Source: Pedobacter sp. Bi126
Lineage (GTDB): Bacteria > Bacteroidota > Bacteroidia > Sphingobacteriales > Sphingobacteriaceae
Direction: 5' to 3'
DNA length: 64,000 nt
Assembly: GCF_918698245.1 (NCBI RefSeq)
Contig: NZ_CAKKMS010000002.1
Coordinates: 806,001 to 870,000, forward strand
Part shown: piece after piece, positions 34,082 through 42,944 of the stretch
How the letters are laid out: every line of letters starts with the position of its first letter
Numbering within the stretch: the stretch's first letter is position 1
Notes under the pieces: generated by a model
Databases searched by the model: none
What the model was told of the DNA's origin: nothing
The model's input: the letters and a program-made list of their open reading frames with translations, nothing else
Made by a program: the position numbers and the translations under genes

Positions 34082-34963
34082 ATGAAATTATTAGACGGTA
34101 AATACGTATCAGAAAAAGTTAAAGTTCAAATTGCAGAAGAAGCTGCCGAATTTTTAAATAAAAGTGGTCGCAAGCCACATCTAGTTGCTATTTTAGTTGG
34201 TAACGATGGAGGAAGCGAAACCTATGTGGCCAGTAAGATGAAAAACTGCGAAAAAGTTGGTTTTAAATCGTCACTGCATAGATATGATAATTCAGTAACT
34301 GAAGCTGAATTATTGGCGAAAATTGAAGAAATTAACCAGGATGATGATGTAGACGGATTAATTGTTCAATTGCCTTTGCCAAAACATATTGATCCGGAGA
34401 AAGTTACCGAAAAGATCGATCACCGTAAAGATGTGGATGGTTTCCACCCGGTAAATTTGGGTAGAATGATGCGCAACCTGCCTTGCTTTATCCCGGCTAC
34501 ACCTTATGGTATTTTATTGATGCTGCAGGAATATAATATCGATACTACCGGAATGCACTGTGTGGTTGTTGGTCGTAGTAACATTGTAGGTAGCCCAATG
34601 AGTATTTTAATGGCCCGCAATGCCAACCCTGGTAATTGTACGGTAACACTTACCCATTCTCGTACTAAAGATTTAGAAGAACAGGTTCTTCAAGCTGATA
34701 TTGTGATTGCCGCTATTGGTAAAAAGAATTTTGTTACTGCCGATATGGTTAAACCTGGTGCCATTATTATCGATGTAGGTATTAACCGCGAAACTTCTGC
34801 TGAAACCAAATCCGGTTTTAAGCTATATGGTGATGTAGATTTCGAAAACGTAGCCCCCAAAGCTTCTTACATTACGCCTGTTCCTGGTGGTGTGGGTTTA
34901 ATGACTATTGTTGGTTTATTAAAAAATACATTGGCATCAGCTAGAAAAGAGATATATTCTTAA
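34082..34963 (+). CDS. folD: Methylenetetrahydrofolate dehydrogenase/cyclohydrolase
   Basis: A 293-residue bifunctional FolD. Motifs: [20 protein letters not shown] (with the catalytic lysine), [41 protein letters not shown] and [12 protein letters not shown]. It oxidises 5,10-methylene-THF and hydrolyses methenyl-THF to 10-formyl-THF, supplying one-carbon units for purines. It ends 33 bp before an intrinsic terminator. Confidence 0.96.
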   Translation: MKLLDGKYVSEKVKVQIAEEAAEFLNKSGRKPHLVAILVGNDGGSETYVASKMKNCEKVGFKSSLHRYDNSVTEAELLAKIEEINQDDDVDGLIVQLPLPKHIDPEKVTEKIDHRKDVDGFHPVNLGRMMRNLPCFIPATPYGILLMLQEYNIDTTGMHCVVVGRSNIVGSPMSILMARNANPGNCTVTLTHSRTKDLEEQVLQADIVIAAIGKKNFVTADMVKPGAIIIDVGINRETSAETKSGFKLYGDVDFENVAPKASYITPVPGGVGLMTIVGLLKNTLASARKEIYS

Positions 34964-34996
34964 GCCTAAAGGTGAAAGCTTAAAGACTAAAGAAGG

Positions 34997-35029
34997 AAAA
35001 GCGGTTCAAGAAGATTGAATCGCTTTTTT
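34997..35029 (+). terminator. Intrinsic terminator of folD
   Basis: AAAAGCGGTTCAA (34997-35009) pairs with TTGAATCGCTTTT (35015-35027), a 13-bp stem with one G-U and a 5-nt loop, followed by a T-run. Confidence 0.85.
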
Positions 35030-35083
35030 GTTAATTGAAAAGCGGTTAGCCAATACCCAGCTTACAATAGGCAATTTGCTTTA

Positions 35084-35151
35084 CCAATGAACTAATGACT
35101 AATGAACCAATTTAATACATCTGTGTTCATCCTTTTATCTGTGGTTAAAAA
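35084..35151. repeat. Second copy of CCAATGAACTAATG word plus AACCACAGAT words
   Basis: 35084-35111 matches 17980-18007 at 27 of 28 positions. Immediately after it, ATCTGTGTTCATCC and TATCTGTGGTTAAAAA reach the Rieske stop codon; on the minus strand the Rieske TGA is followed by TTTTTAACCACAGAT. Confidence 0.65.
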
Positions 35152-35487
35152 TCAACTCCAAAGTTTACTCCACCAGCTTTCTTCAAAACCGATATAGAGG
35201 CCATCCTCGCGCAACTCAGTTGGATAGATATTGATATAATCACCTTGCCCCTCTGCTCCCCTTCCCGTGGTTAAACTGTATTCGTACCGATGGATCGGAC
35301 AAACCAGATGCCCGTTTTTACACCAGCCGCCACTAAAATGCCCCCCAGCATGCGGACAATGCGATTGGGTTGCGGTAATTTTCTCTTCATTGTTAATCAA
35401 ACAAATCTGTTTTCCCGCAACTTCTATTGTTTTAATTGTATCAGGACGGGGAATTTGATTATTATTTAGCGCCTTAAACCACTTCAT
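35152..35487 (-). CDS. Rieske 2Fe-2S ferredoxin-like protein
   Basis: A 111-residue protein counted from the ATG at 35487. The two Rieske boxes are CPHAG (C44, H46) and CPIHRYEY (C63, H66), separated by 16 residues, so all four cluster ligands are present. There is no membrane anchor. Such small proteins donate electrons to oxygenases or reductases; no partner gene is adjacent. A TTG six codons upstream could extend it. It is convergent with folD and divergent from queE. Confidence 0.85.
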   Translation of the reverse strand: MKWFKALNNNQIPRPDTIKTIEVAGKQICLINNEEKITATQSHCPHAGGHFSGGWCKNGHLVCPIHRYEYSLTTGRGAEGQGDYINIYPTELREDGLYIGFEESWWSKLWS

Positions 35488-35594
35488 CCAGCTAAAATAC
35501 AGCAAATAAATATCAGTCTTATTTCATCTTTACATTAAATTTCAAAAGAGGAACAGCATCACCATATTTTTTTAGGATATTTGCATCCTCAAAA

Positions 35595-36218
35595 ATGAAA
35601 CAAGACATACCAGAAGACGGCACATTACTTCCTTTAATGGAAGAATTTTATACCATACAGGGCGAAGGATTTAATACTGGTAAAGCAGCTTATTTTATCC
35701 GTTTAGGGGGCTGCGATGTAGGCTGCCATTGGTGCGATGTGAAAGAAAGCTGGGATGCCGAAATGCATCCACTTACGGCTTCTGATGTAATTGTTGAAAA
35801 CGCCGATAAGTTTCCGGGTAAGGCTGTTGTAATTACCGGTGGCGAGCCCTTGATTTATAACCTCGATTATTTAACCAACAAACTAAAAGAAAGAGGCATT
35901 CTTACCTTTATCGAAACATCTGGTGCCTATCCACTTTCTGGAAATTGGGACTGGATCTGTTTATCACCAAAGAAATTTAAAGCACCAAGACCGGATATTA
36001 CACCTTTTGCGCACGAATTAAAAGTGATCGTTTTTAATAAAAGTGATTTTAAATGGGCTGAAGAATACGCGGCTATGGTGTCTCCCACCTGTAAATTATA
36101 TCTACAGCCAGAATGGTCTAAATCAAAAGAAATTACACCATTGATTATTGATTATGTAATGGCAAACCCAAAATGGGAAATTTCTTTGCAAACGCACAAA
36201 TTTTTAAATATTCCTTAA
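35595..36218 (+). CDS. queE: 7-carboxy-7-deazaguanine synthase
   Basis: A 207-residue radical-SAM enzyme with a short cluster motif: C40, C44 and C47 in GGCDVGCHWCD, preceded by EEFYTIQGEGFNTG. Later VVITGGEPLIY is the SAM-binding GGE motif. It converts carboxytetrahydropterin to CDG in queuosine synthesis. No other que gene is adjacent. The upstream GGATATTTGC at about 35575 resembles a degenerate -7 box. Confidence 0.93.
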   Translation: MKQDIPEDGTLLPLMEEFYTIQGEGFNTGKAAYFIRLGGCDVGCHWCDVKESWDAEMHPLTASDVIVENADKFPGKAVVITGGEPLIYNLDYLTNKLKERGILTFIETSGAYPLSGNWDWICLSPKKFKAPRPDITPFAHELKVIVFNKSDFKWAEEYAAMVSPTCKLYLQPEWSKSKEITPLIIDYVMANPKWEISLQTHKFLNIP

Positions 36219-36255
36219 AAACAATACATTAGCTTTATAACCAAATGTTAATGTA

Positions 36256-38142
36256 ATGAAATTTCGCTTAGTCCTCTTCTTTAGCATACTGAGTATTTAT
36301 TGTTTTGGGCAAAGTTCCCCGAATAAAAAAGCACAGGTTTTTTTTGAAAAATCCGGTCCATTTATTGATAAATTAGATTATGCTGCTGCCGAACAGATAT
36401 TAAAAAGTGCTGTTGAAGCTGATCCGTTATTTCAGAATGCCTACATAGTGCTTGCTGGCGTTTATAAAGCACAAAAAAAGTATACTGAAGCCAAAGGTGC
36501 TTACGAAAAAGCCATATTGATCAATAAAACTGTAGCTCCGGCTGTAATTTATGGCTTGGCTGAAACCGAATTCGCAACTCAAGATTATTTAAAGTCGAAA
36601 CAGCATTTTAGTGAATTTTTGATATTAGATTCTTCATCTGATAGAGCAAGAAGAGCAAAGAAATATCTTTTAGATTGTGATTTTGCTGCCATAGCAATCA
36701 AGAAACCCGTAAAATATAGTCCAACAAATTTAGGTGAAGGTGTAAATACAACAGATGCTGAGTACTTTCCTGCTATAACAGCTGATGGTGAAACTTTGGT
36801 TTTTACGCGTCAGCTAAATGGTAATGAAGATTTCTGGACATCACAGCTTAAAAGCAGTAAATGGGATGCTGCTACTCCTTTATCCAGTAAAATAAATACT
36901 ACCCGATACAATGAAGGGGCCCAAACCATTTCACCTGATGGGAAGTACCTTTTTTTTACGGGATGCAACCGACCAGATGGCCTAGGCAGGTGTGATATTT
37001 ATGTTTCACACCGTGAAGGAAAAGATTGGGGCGAGCCTTATAATGTTGGGAAACCCGTTAATTCAGAATATTGGGAATCACAACCGGCAATCAGTCCTGA
37101 TGGAAGAACCTTGTATTTTATAAGCAACAGACCCGGTGGATCTGGAGGTTATGATATCTGGAAAAGCAGCATTACCGATGAAGCCAAATGGGGACCGGCC
37201 ATTAACATTGGACCTGATATCAACACGGCTTATGATGAAAATACACCGTTTTTGCATGCTGATGGAAGAACTTTGTATTTTTCTTCTGATGGTTGGCCAG
37301 GTTTTGGAAACAAAGATATTTATTATAGCAGAATGGATAATGATGGCAAGTGGCAAAAGCCAATTAATATCGGTTATCCAATCAATTCTTTCGAAGATGA
37401 AAGTGGCTTGGTCGTAAGTGCCGATGGAAATTTCGGCTTGTTTTCTTCAAATTTAAAAGGAGGTTTTGGCTTACAGGATATTTATAGTTTTGGAATTCCT
37501 GAAGTAGCTAAACCGCTGAAGGTTTCTTATGTGAAAGGAATTGTAAGGGACCGGGATACTAAAAAAACGATAGAAAGTAATGTTCAGGTGGTTGATCTGA
37601 AAAGCAATAAAACTGTTTTCGACGATTATACTGATCCAGAAACTGGTCAGTTTTTAGCGGTAATGCCTGTTGGGAGCAATTATTTGTTCAATGTAAATGC
37701 CGAAGGCTATATGTTTTACTCCGAAAACTTTGAGCTCAAGGCAGGAGATATCTATAAACCTTACCAGATTGAGGTTTACATCGAAAAAATAAAGCAAGGT
37801 GGAAATGTAACCTTAAGAAACATTTTCTTCGATACCAATAAGTTTAATCTTTTGCCCGCCTCTATCCGTGAACTGGATCTACTTATCGATTTTTTGCAAG
37901 AAAACGAAAACGTACAGATTGAGATTCAAGGTCATACCGATAATGTTGGCGATGATAAGTTGAATGAAAAGTTGTCTTTTAACCGTGCCAATGCAGTTTA
38001 CGAGTACCTGATCAAAAATAGTATTGATGCCAAAAGGCTTACCTTTAAGGGCTTTGGAGCAAGTAAACCGATCGCTGATAATAAAACTGAATCAGGTAGG
38101 AAAAACAATCGTAGAACATCGTTTGTAATTACTAAAATATAA
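36256..38142 (+). CDS. PorE-like OmpA-family protein (TPR, propeller, carboxypeptidase-like, OmpA)
   Basis: A 628-residue exported protein. A signal peptide (KFRLVLFFSILSIYCFGQ) precedes a TPR region at about 35-135, then five or more PD40 propeller repeats at about 150-405 (AISPDGRTLYFISNRPGGSG is one). A CarboxypepD_reg-like domain follows at about 420-505 (VKGIVRDRDTKKTIES), and an OmpA C-terminal peptidoglycan-binding domain at about 515-628 (IEIQGHTDNVGDDKLN, LSFNRANAVYEYL). This domain order matches PorE of the type IX secretion system. Similar proteins are numerous in Bacteroidota, so a T9SS role is inference. Two small genes follow immediately on the same strand. Confidence 0.85.
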   Translation: MKFRLVLFFSILSIYCFGQSSPNKKAQVFFEKSGPFIDKLDYAAAEQILKSAVEADPLFQNAYIVLAGVYKAQKKYTEAKGAYEKAILINKTVAPAVIYGLAETEFATQDYLKSKQHFSEFLILDSSSDRARRAKKYLLDCDFAAIAIKKPVKYSPTNLGEGVNTTDAEYFPAITADGETLVFTRQLNGNEDFWTSQLKSSKWDAATPLSSKINTTRYNEGAQTISPDGKYLFFTGCNRPDGLGRCDIYVSHREGKDWGEPYNVGKPVNSEYWESQPAISPDGRTLYFISNRPGGSGGYDIWKSSITDEAKWGPAINIGPDINTAYDENTPFLHADGRTLYFSSDGWPGFGNKDIYYSRMDNDGKWQKPINIGYPINSFEDESGLVVSADGNFGLFSSNLKGGFGLQDIYSFGIPEVAKPLKVSYVKGIVRDRDTKKTIESNVQVVDLKSNKTVFDDYTDPETGQFLAVMPVGSNYLFNVNAEGYMFYSENFELKAGDIYKPYQIEVYIEKIKQGGNVTLRNIFFDTNKFNLLPASIRELDLLIDFLQENENVQIEIQGHTDNVGDDKLNEKLSFNRANAVYEYLIKNSIDAKRLTFKGFGASKPIADNKTESGRKNNRRTSFVITKI

Positions 38143-38154
38143 TTGGCAGATTTT

Positions 38155-38445
38155 ATGGAAATAGAAATTGATGACTACGATGTAGAAATTATTATGTTAG
38201 CGCAATACAAGCACCTCAATGTTATACTGGAAAGCTGCTATTGTACTGGATGTAAAAAGGTGTCTACCATCACGAATTATAAACCTTATTTAAATAAATT
38301 GAATGATATTATTTTAAAAGGCTTTTGTCTTAAATGTGGTGGGCCGGTAAATCGCTATATCGAAACTGGAGAAAATATTCAGAGCGCAGCGGTTGCGATG
38401 CACATTAAAAATGTGCTTCAAATTTCAAGGAATAAAAAGAAGTAA
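38155..38445 (+). CDS. Small CxxC zinc-ribbon-like protein
   Basis: A 96-residue cytoplasmic protein of unknown family, taken from the ATG at 38155. It has CYCTGCKK and CLKCGG, two CxxC knuckles about 35 residues apart, which suggests a structural zinc site. An acidic N-terminus (EIEIDDYDVEIIM) precedes them. It starts 12 bp after the PorE-like gene stop and 22 bp before the DUF6526 gene, so all three are probably one operon. No function can be assigned. Confidence 0.65.
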   Translation: MEIEIDDYDVEIIMLAQYKHLNVILESCYCTGCKKVSTITNYKPYLNKLNDIILKGFCLKCGGPVNRYIETGENIQSAAVAMHIKNVLQISRNKKK

Positions 38446-38467
38446 TACAACTTAATCAAAAATAAAA

Positions 38468-38884
38468 ATGTCTCAGCATTACGGAAACCATAAGAGATTT
38501 TATCCACCTTTTCATTTTTTCACAATACCATTAGCGGTTTTAGGATTAGGTTTTGCCATTTATTGTTGCATAGCCATACCTACTATAATTACGGGCTTGC
38601 TTGTGCTTGCATTTTTCCTGATTGGCATTATAGCTGTAATGGCACGGATGTTTGCACTTAAGGCACAGGACAGAGCTGCTAGGGCTGAAGAAAAATTACG
38701 TTATTATATCCTTGCGGGTAAAGCACTTCCGAGTGAGCTGAGAATGGGGCAAATTATGGCTTTGCGTTTTGCTGGTGATGAAGAATATTTAGCTTTGGTT
38801 GATAAAACCGTGGTTGATAAGTTATCTCCTGATGAGATCAAAAAAGCCATTAAAAATTGGCGCGGAGATTACCATAGGATATAA
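38468..38884 (+). CDS. DUF6526-type small membrane protein
   Basis: A 138-residue protein. An N-terminal PPFHFFTIPL segment is followed by two adjacent membrane helices at about 20-60, then KAQDRAARAEEKLRYYIL and QIMALRFAGDEEYLAL, a conserved cytoplasmic tail I associate with DUF6526. Function is unknown. It is the third gene of the PorE-like operon by spacing, and convergent with the DUF2071 gene across a large inverted repeat. Confidence 0.75.
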   Translation: MSQHYGNHKRFYPPFHFFTIPLAVLGLGFAIYCCIAIPTIITGLLVLAFFLIGIIAVMARMFALKAQDRAARAEEKLRYYILAGKALPSELRMGQIMALRFAGDEEYLALVDKTVVDKLSPDEIKKAIKNWRGDYHRI

Positions 38885-38946
38885 TGGTAAATTTGTTGTT
38901 CTGAACTTAGTCAAGAAAGCACAGGACTGGAAAGGCTCAATAAAAG

Positions 38947-39051
38947 ATCGTCATCTCGACTGAAGTGCAATCCCGAACTTGGGAGAGAGATCTTTCAGCA
39001 AAATTATTAATTGAATTAAAAAGATCTCTCCACTGCGGTCGAGATGACGAT
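38947..39051. repeat. CGTCATCTCGAC interspersed repeat, long inverted copy
   Basis: ATCGTCATCTCGAC and GTCGAGATGACGAT form perfect 14-bp outer arms. Inside, GGAGAGAGATCTTT and AAAGATCTCTCC pair as well. It could fold into a cruciform or, in RNA, a hairpin of about 35 bp. It lies between convergent genes. Relatives are at 27394 and 55124. Confidence 0.88.
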
Positions 39052-39063
39052 TTAGCTTGGCAA

Positions 39064-39780
39064 TTAAAATTGCTTCCCTTTTAGTACCCTTATTTCAGAT
39101 CCTTCAGCCAAGAATACAGAATCAGGCTTAGCATCGTTTAAAAAAGAAAAATCATTTCCGTAGTTAATTCCAAAATCGGCATTAATTTTATAATCTTTTA
39201 CAGGATAAGCTTGCCAACGTGGATGTTCTACACCATATTCTGATGTTTTATTGGTGCTGATTTTAGTATAACCCCAATAATGTTCTGTAATAAATTCTTC
39301 TTCGCTACCAATCTGTATTTCTTCTGCCTTTGAAGAAGCTATAACCGAAAAATTATGCCAGGTTCGGTTCTTCCAGTGATAATCTACCTCAAGCTGATGT
39401 TTTTGTTCAATCCAAACATGTTTCATCGGAAATGTTTGGTAATTCTCCTTATAAATGGTGTTGGCTACAAAGGTGATGGCAGGCTTTGGTACAAATTCTT
39501 TAATAAATACCACTCCTCTTTTCCACGTATCTCCATCCTTAAATTTAACATAAAACCTTAAATTAACCTCTTCAAAATCAGTGTGAAATGGAATATTAAA
39601 GCCTCGAAGTTTAACATCAATAAACATAAAGCCAACTAAACTCACATAATATTTCCCTTGCCAATCATCTAATTCGCAGTGTGGAGGGAGGTATTTCGAA
39701 AGTATTTCTTTATCTACGGCATACTGTGCCAAAGCCAGTTTACGCCATTCGGCAGTGAGAAATACTTTCGGGCTAGTCAA
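39064..39780 (-). CDS. DUF2071 (YqjF) family protein
   Basis: A 238-residue protein with the YqjF/DUF2071 layout: LTAEWRKLALAQYAVDKEIL, then YLPPHCELDDWQGKYYVSLV, GFMFIDVKLRGFNIPFHTDF and LRFYVKFKDG. The family is uncharacterised. It begins 2 bp after the kdsA stop, so it is translated from the same mRNA as kdsA. No catalytic motif is known. The link to Kdo synthesis is by position only. Confidence 0.82.
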   Translation of the reverse strand: MTSPKVFLTAEWRKLALAQYAVDKEILSKYLPPHCELDDWQGKYYVSLVGFMFIDVKLRGFNIPFHTDFEEVNLRFYVKFKDGDTWKRGVVFIKEFVPKPAITFVANTIYKENYQTFPMKHVWIEQKHQLEVDYHWKNRTWHNFSVIASSKAEEIQIGSEEEFITEHYWGYTKISTNKTSEYGVEHPRWQAYPVKDYKINADFGINYGNDFSFLNDAKPDSVFLAEGSEIRVLKGKQF

Positions 39781-39782
39781 AA

Positions 39783-40595
39783 TTAAAGTATAGCTTGTCT
39801 GATTCGGATCAGTTTGGTTAAAGTTTCTTCCAACAAGTCTAAATGTAACATATTGGCACCATCCGATTTTGCATTTGCAGGATCAGGGTGTGTTTCAATA
39901 AATAAACCATCTGCTCCTACTGCAATTGCTGCTTTCGCGATAGTCGAAATCAATTCTGGCTTACCGCCGGTAACACCACTACTTTGATTGGGTTGTTGTA
40001 ATGAATGTGTGCAATCCATCACTACCGGAACGCCAAAACCCTGCATTTCGGGTAAACCACGGTAATCAACAATCAGATCCTGATAACCAAAAGTATTACC
40101 TCTATCTGTTAAAATGACTTTGTTGTTTCCTGCTTCTTTTACCTTCTCAACTGCAAATTTCATAGAACCTGCAGAAAGGAACTGACCTTTTTTAACGTTT
40201 ACTACTTTTCCGGTTTCGGCTGCAGCAATTAATAAATCAGTTTGACGACATAAAAATGCAGGGATCTGCAATACATCTACATAAGCAGCTGCCATTGCGG
40301 CCTCGCCACTTTCATGGATATCGGTAACTGTTGGCACACCAAATTCTCTACCAATCCTTTCTAAAATGCGCAAAGCTTTTTCATCGCCAATGCCTGTAAA
40401 AGAACTTCCTTTGCTTCTATTTGCTTTTCGGTACGAACCTTTAAAAATATATGGAATCTGAAGTTTATCAGTAATTGTAATAATCTTTTCGGCAATTCTC
40501 ATGGCAATATCCTCGCCTTCAATAGCGCACGGACCAGCCATTAAAAAGAAATTTCCCGAATCTGTATTTTTTAATTTATCTAAATAGTTAAGCAT
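39783..40595 (-). CDS. kdsA: 3-deoxy-8-phosphooctulonate synthase
   Basis: A 270-residue TIM-barrel enzyme. Motifs: MAGPCAIEG, FKGSYRKANRSKGSSFTG, KKGQFLSAGSM, LTDRGNTFGYQDLIVDYRGL and FIETHPDPANAKSDG. It condenses arabinose 5-phosphate with PEP to give Kdo 8-phosphate, a precursor of the LPS core. The kdsD gene that makes arabinose 5-phosphate lies 2.3 kb away on the other side of recQ. It has a word-repeat hairpin just upstream, separating it from recQ. Confidence 0.96.
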   Translation of the reverse strand: MLNYLDKLKNTDSGNFFLMAGPCAIEGEDIAMRIAEKIITITDKLQIPYIFKGSYRKANRSKGSSFTGIGDEKALRILERIGREFGVPTVTDIHESGEAAMAAAYVDVLQIPAFLCRQTDLLIAAAETGKVVNVKKGQFLSAGSMKFAVEKVKEAGNNKVILTDRGNTFGYQDLIVDYRGLPEMQGFGVPVVMDCTHSLQQPNQSSGVTGGKPELISTIAKAAIAVGADGLFIETHPDPANAKSDGANMLHLDLLEETLTKLIRIRQAIL

Positions 40596-40600
40596 AGTTG

Positions 40601-40662
40601 AGATGTGGGATGTGAGACATAAGATCTGAGTTTATCTCAAATCTAGCATCTCACATCTAATT
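40601..40662. repeat. Word-repeat hairpin built from GATGTGAGA
   Basis: AGATGTGGGATGTGAGACAT then AAGATCTGAG is the imperfect complement of CTCAAATCTAGCATCTCACA then TCT (40637-40658). It fills the recQ-kdsA gap and ends 6 bp before the kdsA start, so any RNA hairpin would be in the kdsA leader. Confidence 0.6.
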
Positions 40663-40663
40663 T

Positions 40664-42853
40664 TTAATTTCCTAATTCTGACATGAATTTAATCCGCATC
40701 AATTGAATTTCTTCGCGGGTATAATCGGTTTCGCCTAACTCGTTAAGTGCTTCATCGATAGAATCGCTTTCAGCCGCTCTGAAATAGTCAAATACTTCAC
40801 CCTGTCTATCATCATCAATTACTTCATCAATGAAATAATTCAGGTTAAGTTTAGTACCAGAGTTTACAATCGATTCTACTTCTTTCAGAATTTCTTCGTA
40901 AGTGATGCCTTTCGAATCGGCAATATCTTCCAAACCAATCTGTCTGTCGATATTTTGAATGATCGAAACCTTCATCTGCGATTTATTGGCCTGAGTTTTA
41001 ATAATCAAATCGATTGGACGTTCGATATCGTTATCCTCGACATATTTTTTGATCAATTCGATAAAAGGTGTCCCGAATTTCATTGCTTTACCCGAACCTA
41101 CACCAGAAATCTGGCGAAGCTCTTCCGTCGTAATCGGGTAATGTGTACACATTTCCTCTAAAGAGGGATCCTGGAAAACTACGAATGGCGGAACACTTTT
41201 CTGCTTCGCAATTTTTTTACGTAGTTCTTTAAGCAATGATAAAAGATGGGTATCTAAAGCACCTGTACCTTGTTTTACATCATCGTCATCGTCATCAGCA
41301 CCATTCTCTATTGGTTCGTTTAGTATGAATTTAAGGCTATAAGGGTTGATAATAAAATCTCTTCCCTGTTTGGTTAACTTTAATAAACCGTAATTGTCAA
41401 TGTCTTTAAAAAGGTAATTATTTAAAACAGCCTGGCGGATAATCGATTTCCACATCAGCTCGCCTTCTTCTTTACCGATTCCAAATTCAGGAATCTTGCT
41501 GTGTTCGTAAGCAATGGTTTGAGCGGTTTCTAAACCTAAAAATACATTTAACAAATGTGCGTCGTCAAATTTTTCGCCTGATTTTTCGATAAATTTTAAA
41601 ACGGTCAACAACTGACTTTCTGCATCAAATTGCTTTTTAGGCTTTTTACAGTTATCACACATGCAGTTACAGCCCGTTTCGTTAAAGTTTTCACCGAAAT
41701 AATGAAGGATCTGCTTACGTCGGCATACGCCAGATTCAGCATAATCGATCACTTCTTTTAATATCTGCGTGCCAATTTCACGTTCCGAAACTGGTTTATC
41801 TTTCATAAATTTAGCCAGCTTGTCTACGTCTTTTTGAGCGTAGAAAGCAATACATACGCCTTCGCCACCATCACGCCCGGCCCTGCCAGTTTCCTGGTAA
41901 TAACCCTCCATACTTTTAGGCACGTCATGGTGAATCACAAAGCGAACATCTGGTTTATCGATCCCCATACCAAAGGCAATGGTTGCAACAATAACCTCAG
42001 CATCTTCCATCAAAAATTTATCCTGCGTTTCGGCCCTAACCTTTGGGTCTAACCCCGCATGATACGGCAGGGCACTGATTCCGTTTAGATTTAATGCTTC
42101 TGCCACTTCTTCAACCTTTTTACGGCTAAGGCAGTAAATAATCCCAGATTTGCCCGGATTAGATTTGATATATTTAATAATTTCTTTGGTAATGTCTCTT
42201 TTAGGGCGGATTTCGTAAAATAAGTTGGGCCTGTTAAATGACGATTTAAACAATGTTGCTTCCGTCATTCCAAGATTCTTCATAATATCCTGCTGTACTT
42301 TTGGCGTAGCAGTTGCTGTTAATGCAATAATTGGAATATTATTTCCTAATCCGGCAATAACCTGTTTAATCTTACGGTATTCTGGCCTGAAATCGTGTCC
42401 CCATTCAGAGATACAATGTGCTTCATCCACGGCAACGAAAGAGATTTTAATCAGATTTAAAAATTCAATATTATCCTGCTTCGCCAGAGACTCTGGCGCA
42501 ACATACAATAACTTAGTCTGACCACTTAAAAGATCAGATTTAACTTGAGTAATTTCAGATTTATTTAGGGATGAATTAAGAAAGTGAGCAATACTGTCAT
42601 TTCCACCAAAAGCCCTTAATTGGTCAACCTGGTTTTTCATCAATGCAATTAGTGGAGAGATTACAATTGCTGTTCCCTCGCTCATTAAAGCAGGTAACTG
42701 ATAGCAAATAGACTTCCCTCCGCCTGTTGGCATAATAACAAATGTGTTATTGCCTTCTAAAATATTTGTAATGATCGACTCCTGATCACCTTTGAAATTG
42801 TCAAACCCGAAGAAATTTTGTAGGTTATCAAATAACGACTTTTTCACGTCCAT
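40664..42853 (-). CDS. recQ: ATP-dependent DNA helicase RecQ
   Basis: A 729-residue RecQ counted from the ATG at 42853. MPTGGGKS at 41-48 is Walker A; VDEAHCISEWGHDFRPEY is motif II. QETGRAGRDGGEGVC is motif VI. The zinc-binding cysteines occur in GVCRRKQIL and CNCMCDNC. A winged-helix RQC region follows, then an acidic DDDDDD linker, an HRDC domain and an extra helical C-terminal tail. It unwinds DNA in recombination and replication-fork repair. It lies between kdsA and the divergent kdsD. Confidence 0.95.
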   Translation of the reverse strand: MDVKKSLFDNLQNFFGFDNFKGDQESIITNILEGNNTFVIMPTGGGKSICYQLPALMSEGTAIVISPLIALMKNQVDQLRAFGGNDSIAHFLNSSLNKSEITQVKSDLLSGQTKLLYVAPESLAKQDNIEFLNLIKISFVAVDEAHCISEWGHDFRPEYRKIKQVIAGLGNNIPIIALTATATPKVQQDIMKNLGMTEATLFKSSFNRPNLFYEIRPKRDITKEIIKYIKSNPGKSGIIYCLSRKKVEEVAEALNLNGISALPYHAGLDPKVRAETQDKFLMEDAEVIVATIAFGMGIDKPDVRFVIHHDVPKSMEGYYQETGRAGRDGGEGVCIAFYAQKDVDKLAKFMKDKPVSEREIGTQILKEVIDYAESGVCRRKQILHYFGENFNETGCNCMCDNCKKPKKQFDAESQLLTVLKFIEKSGEKFDDAHLLNVFLGLETAQTIAYEHSKIPEFGIGKEEGELMWKSIIRQAVLNNYLFKDIDNYGLLKLTKQGRDFIINPYSLKFILNEPIENGADDDDDDVKQGTGALDTHLLSLLKELRKKIAKQKSVPPFVVFQDPSLEEMCTHYPITTEELRQISGVGSGKAMKFGTPFIELIKKYVEDNDIERPIDLIIKTQANKSQMKVSIIQNIDRQIGLEDIADSKGITYEEILKEVESIVNSGTKLNLNYFIDEVIDDDRQGEVFDYFRAAESDSIDEALNELGETDYTREEIQLMRIKFMSELGN

Positions 42854-42944
42854 TTTGTGTAATAAAATATGCGATGCTATTTTTGTATCCAAAATAACAT
42901 AATTTTACAAGAATTTCAAGTATTAACAGACAATTATTTTCTCT

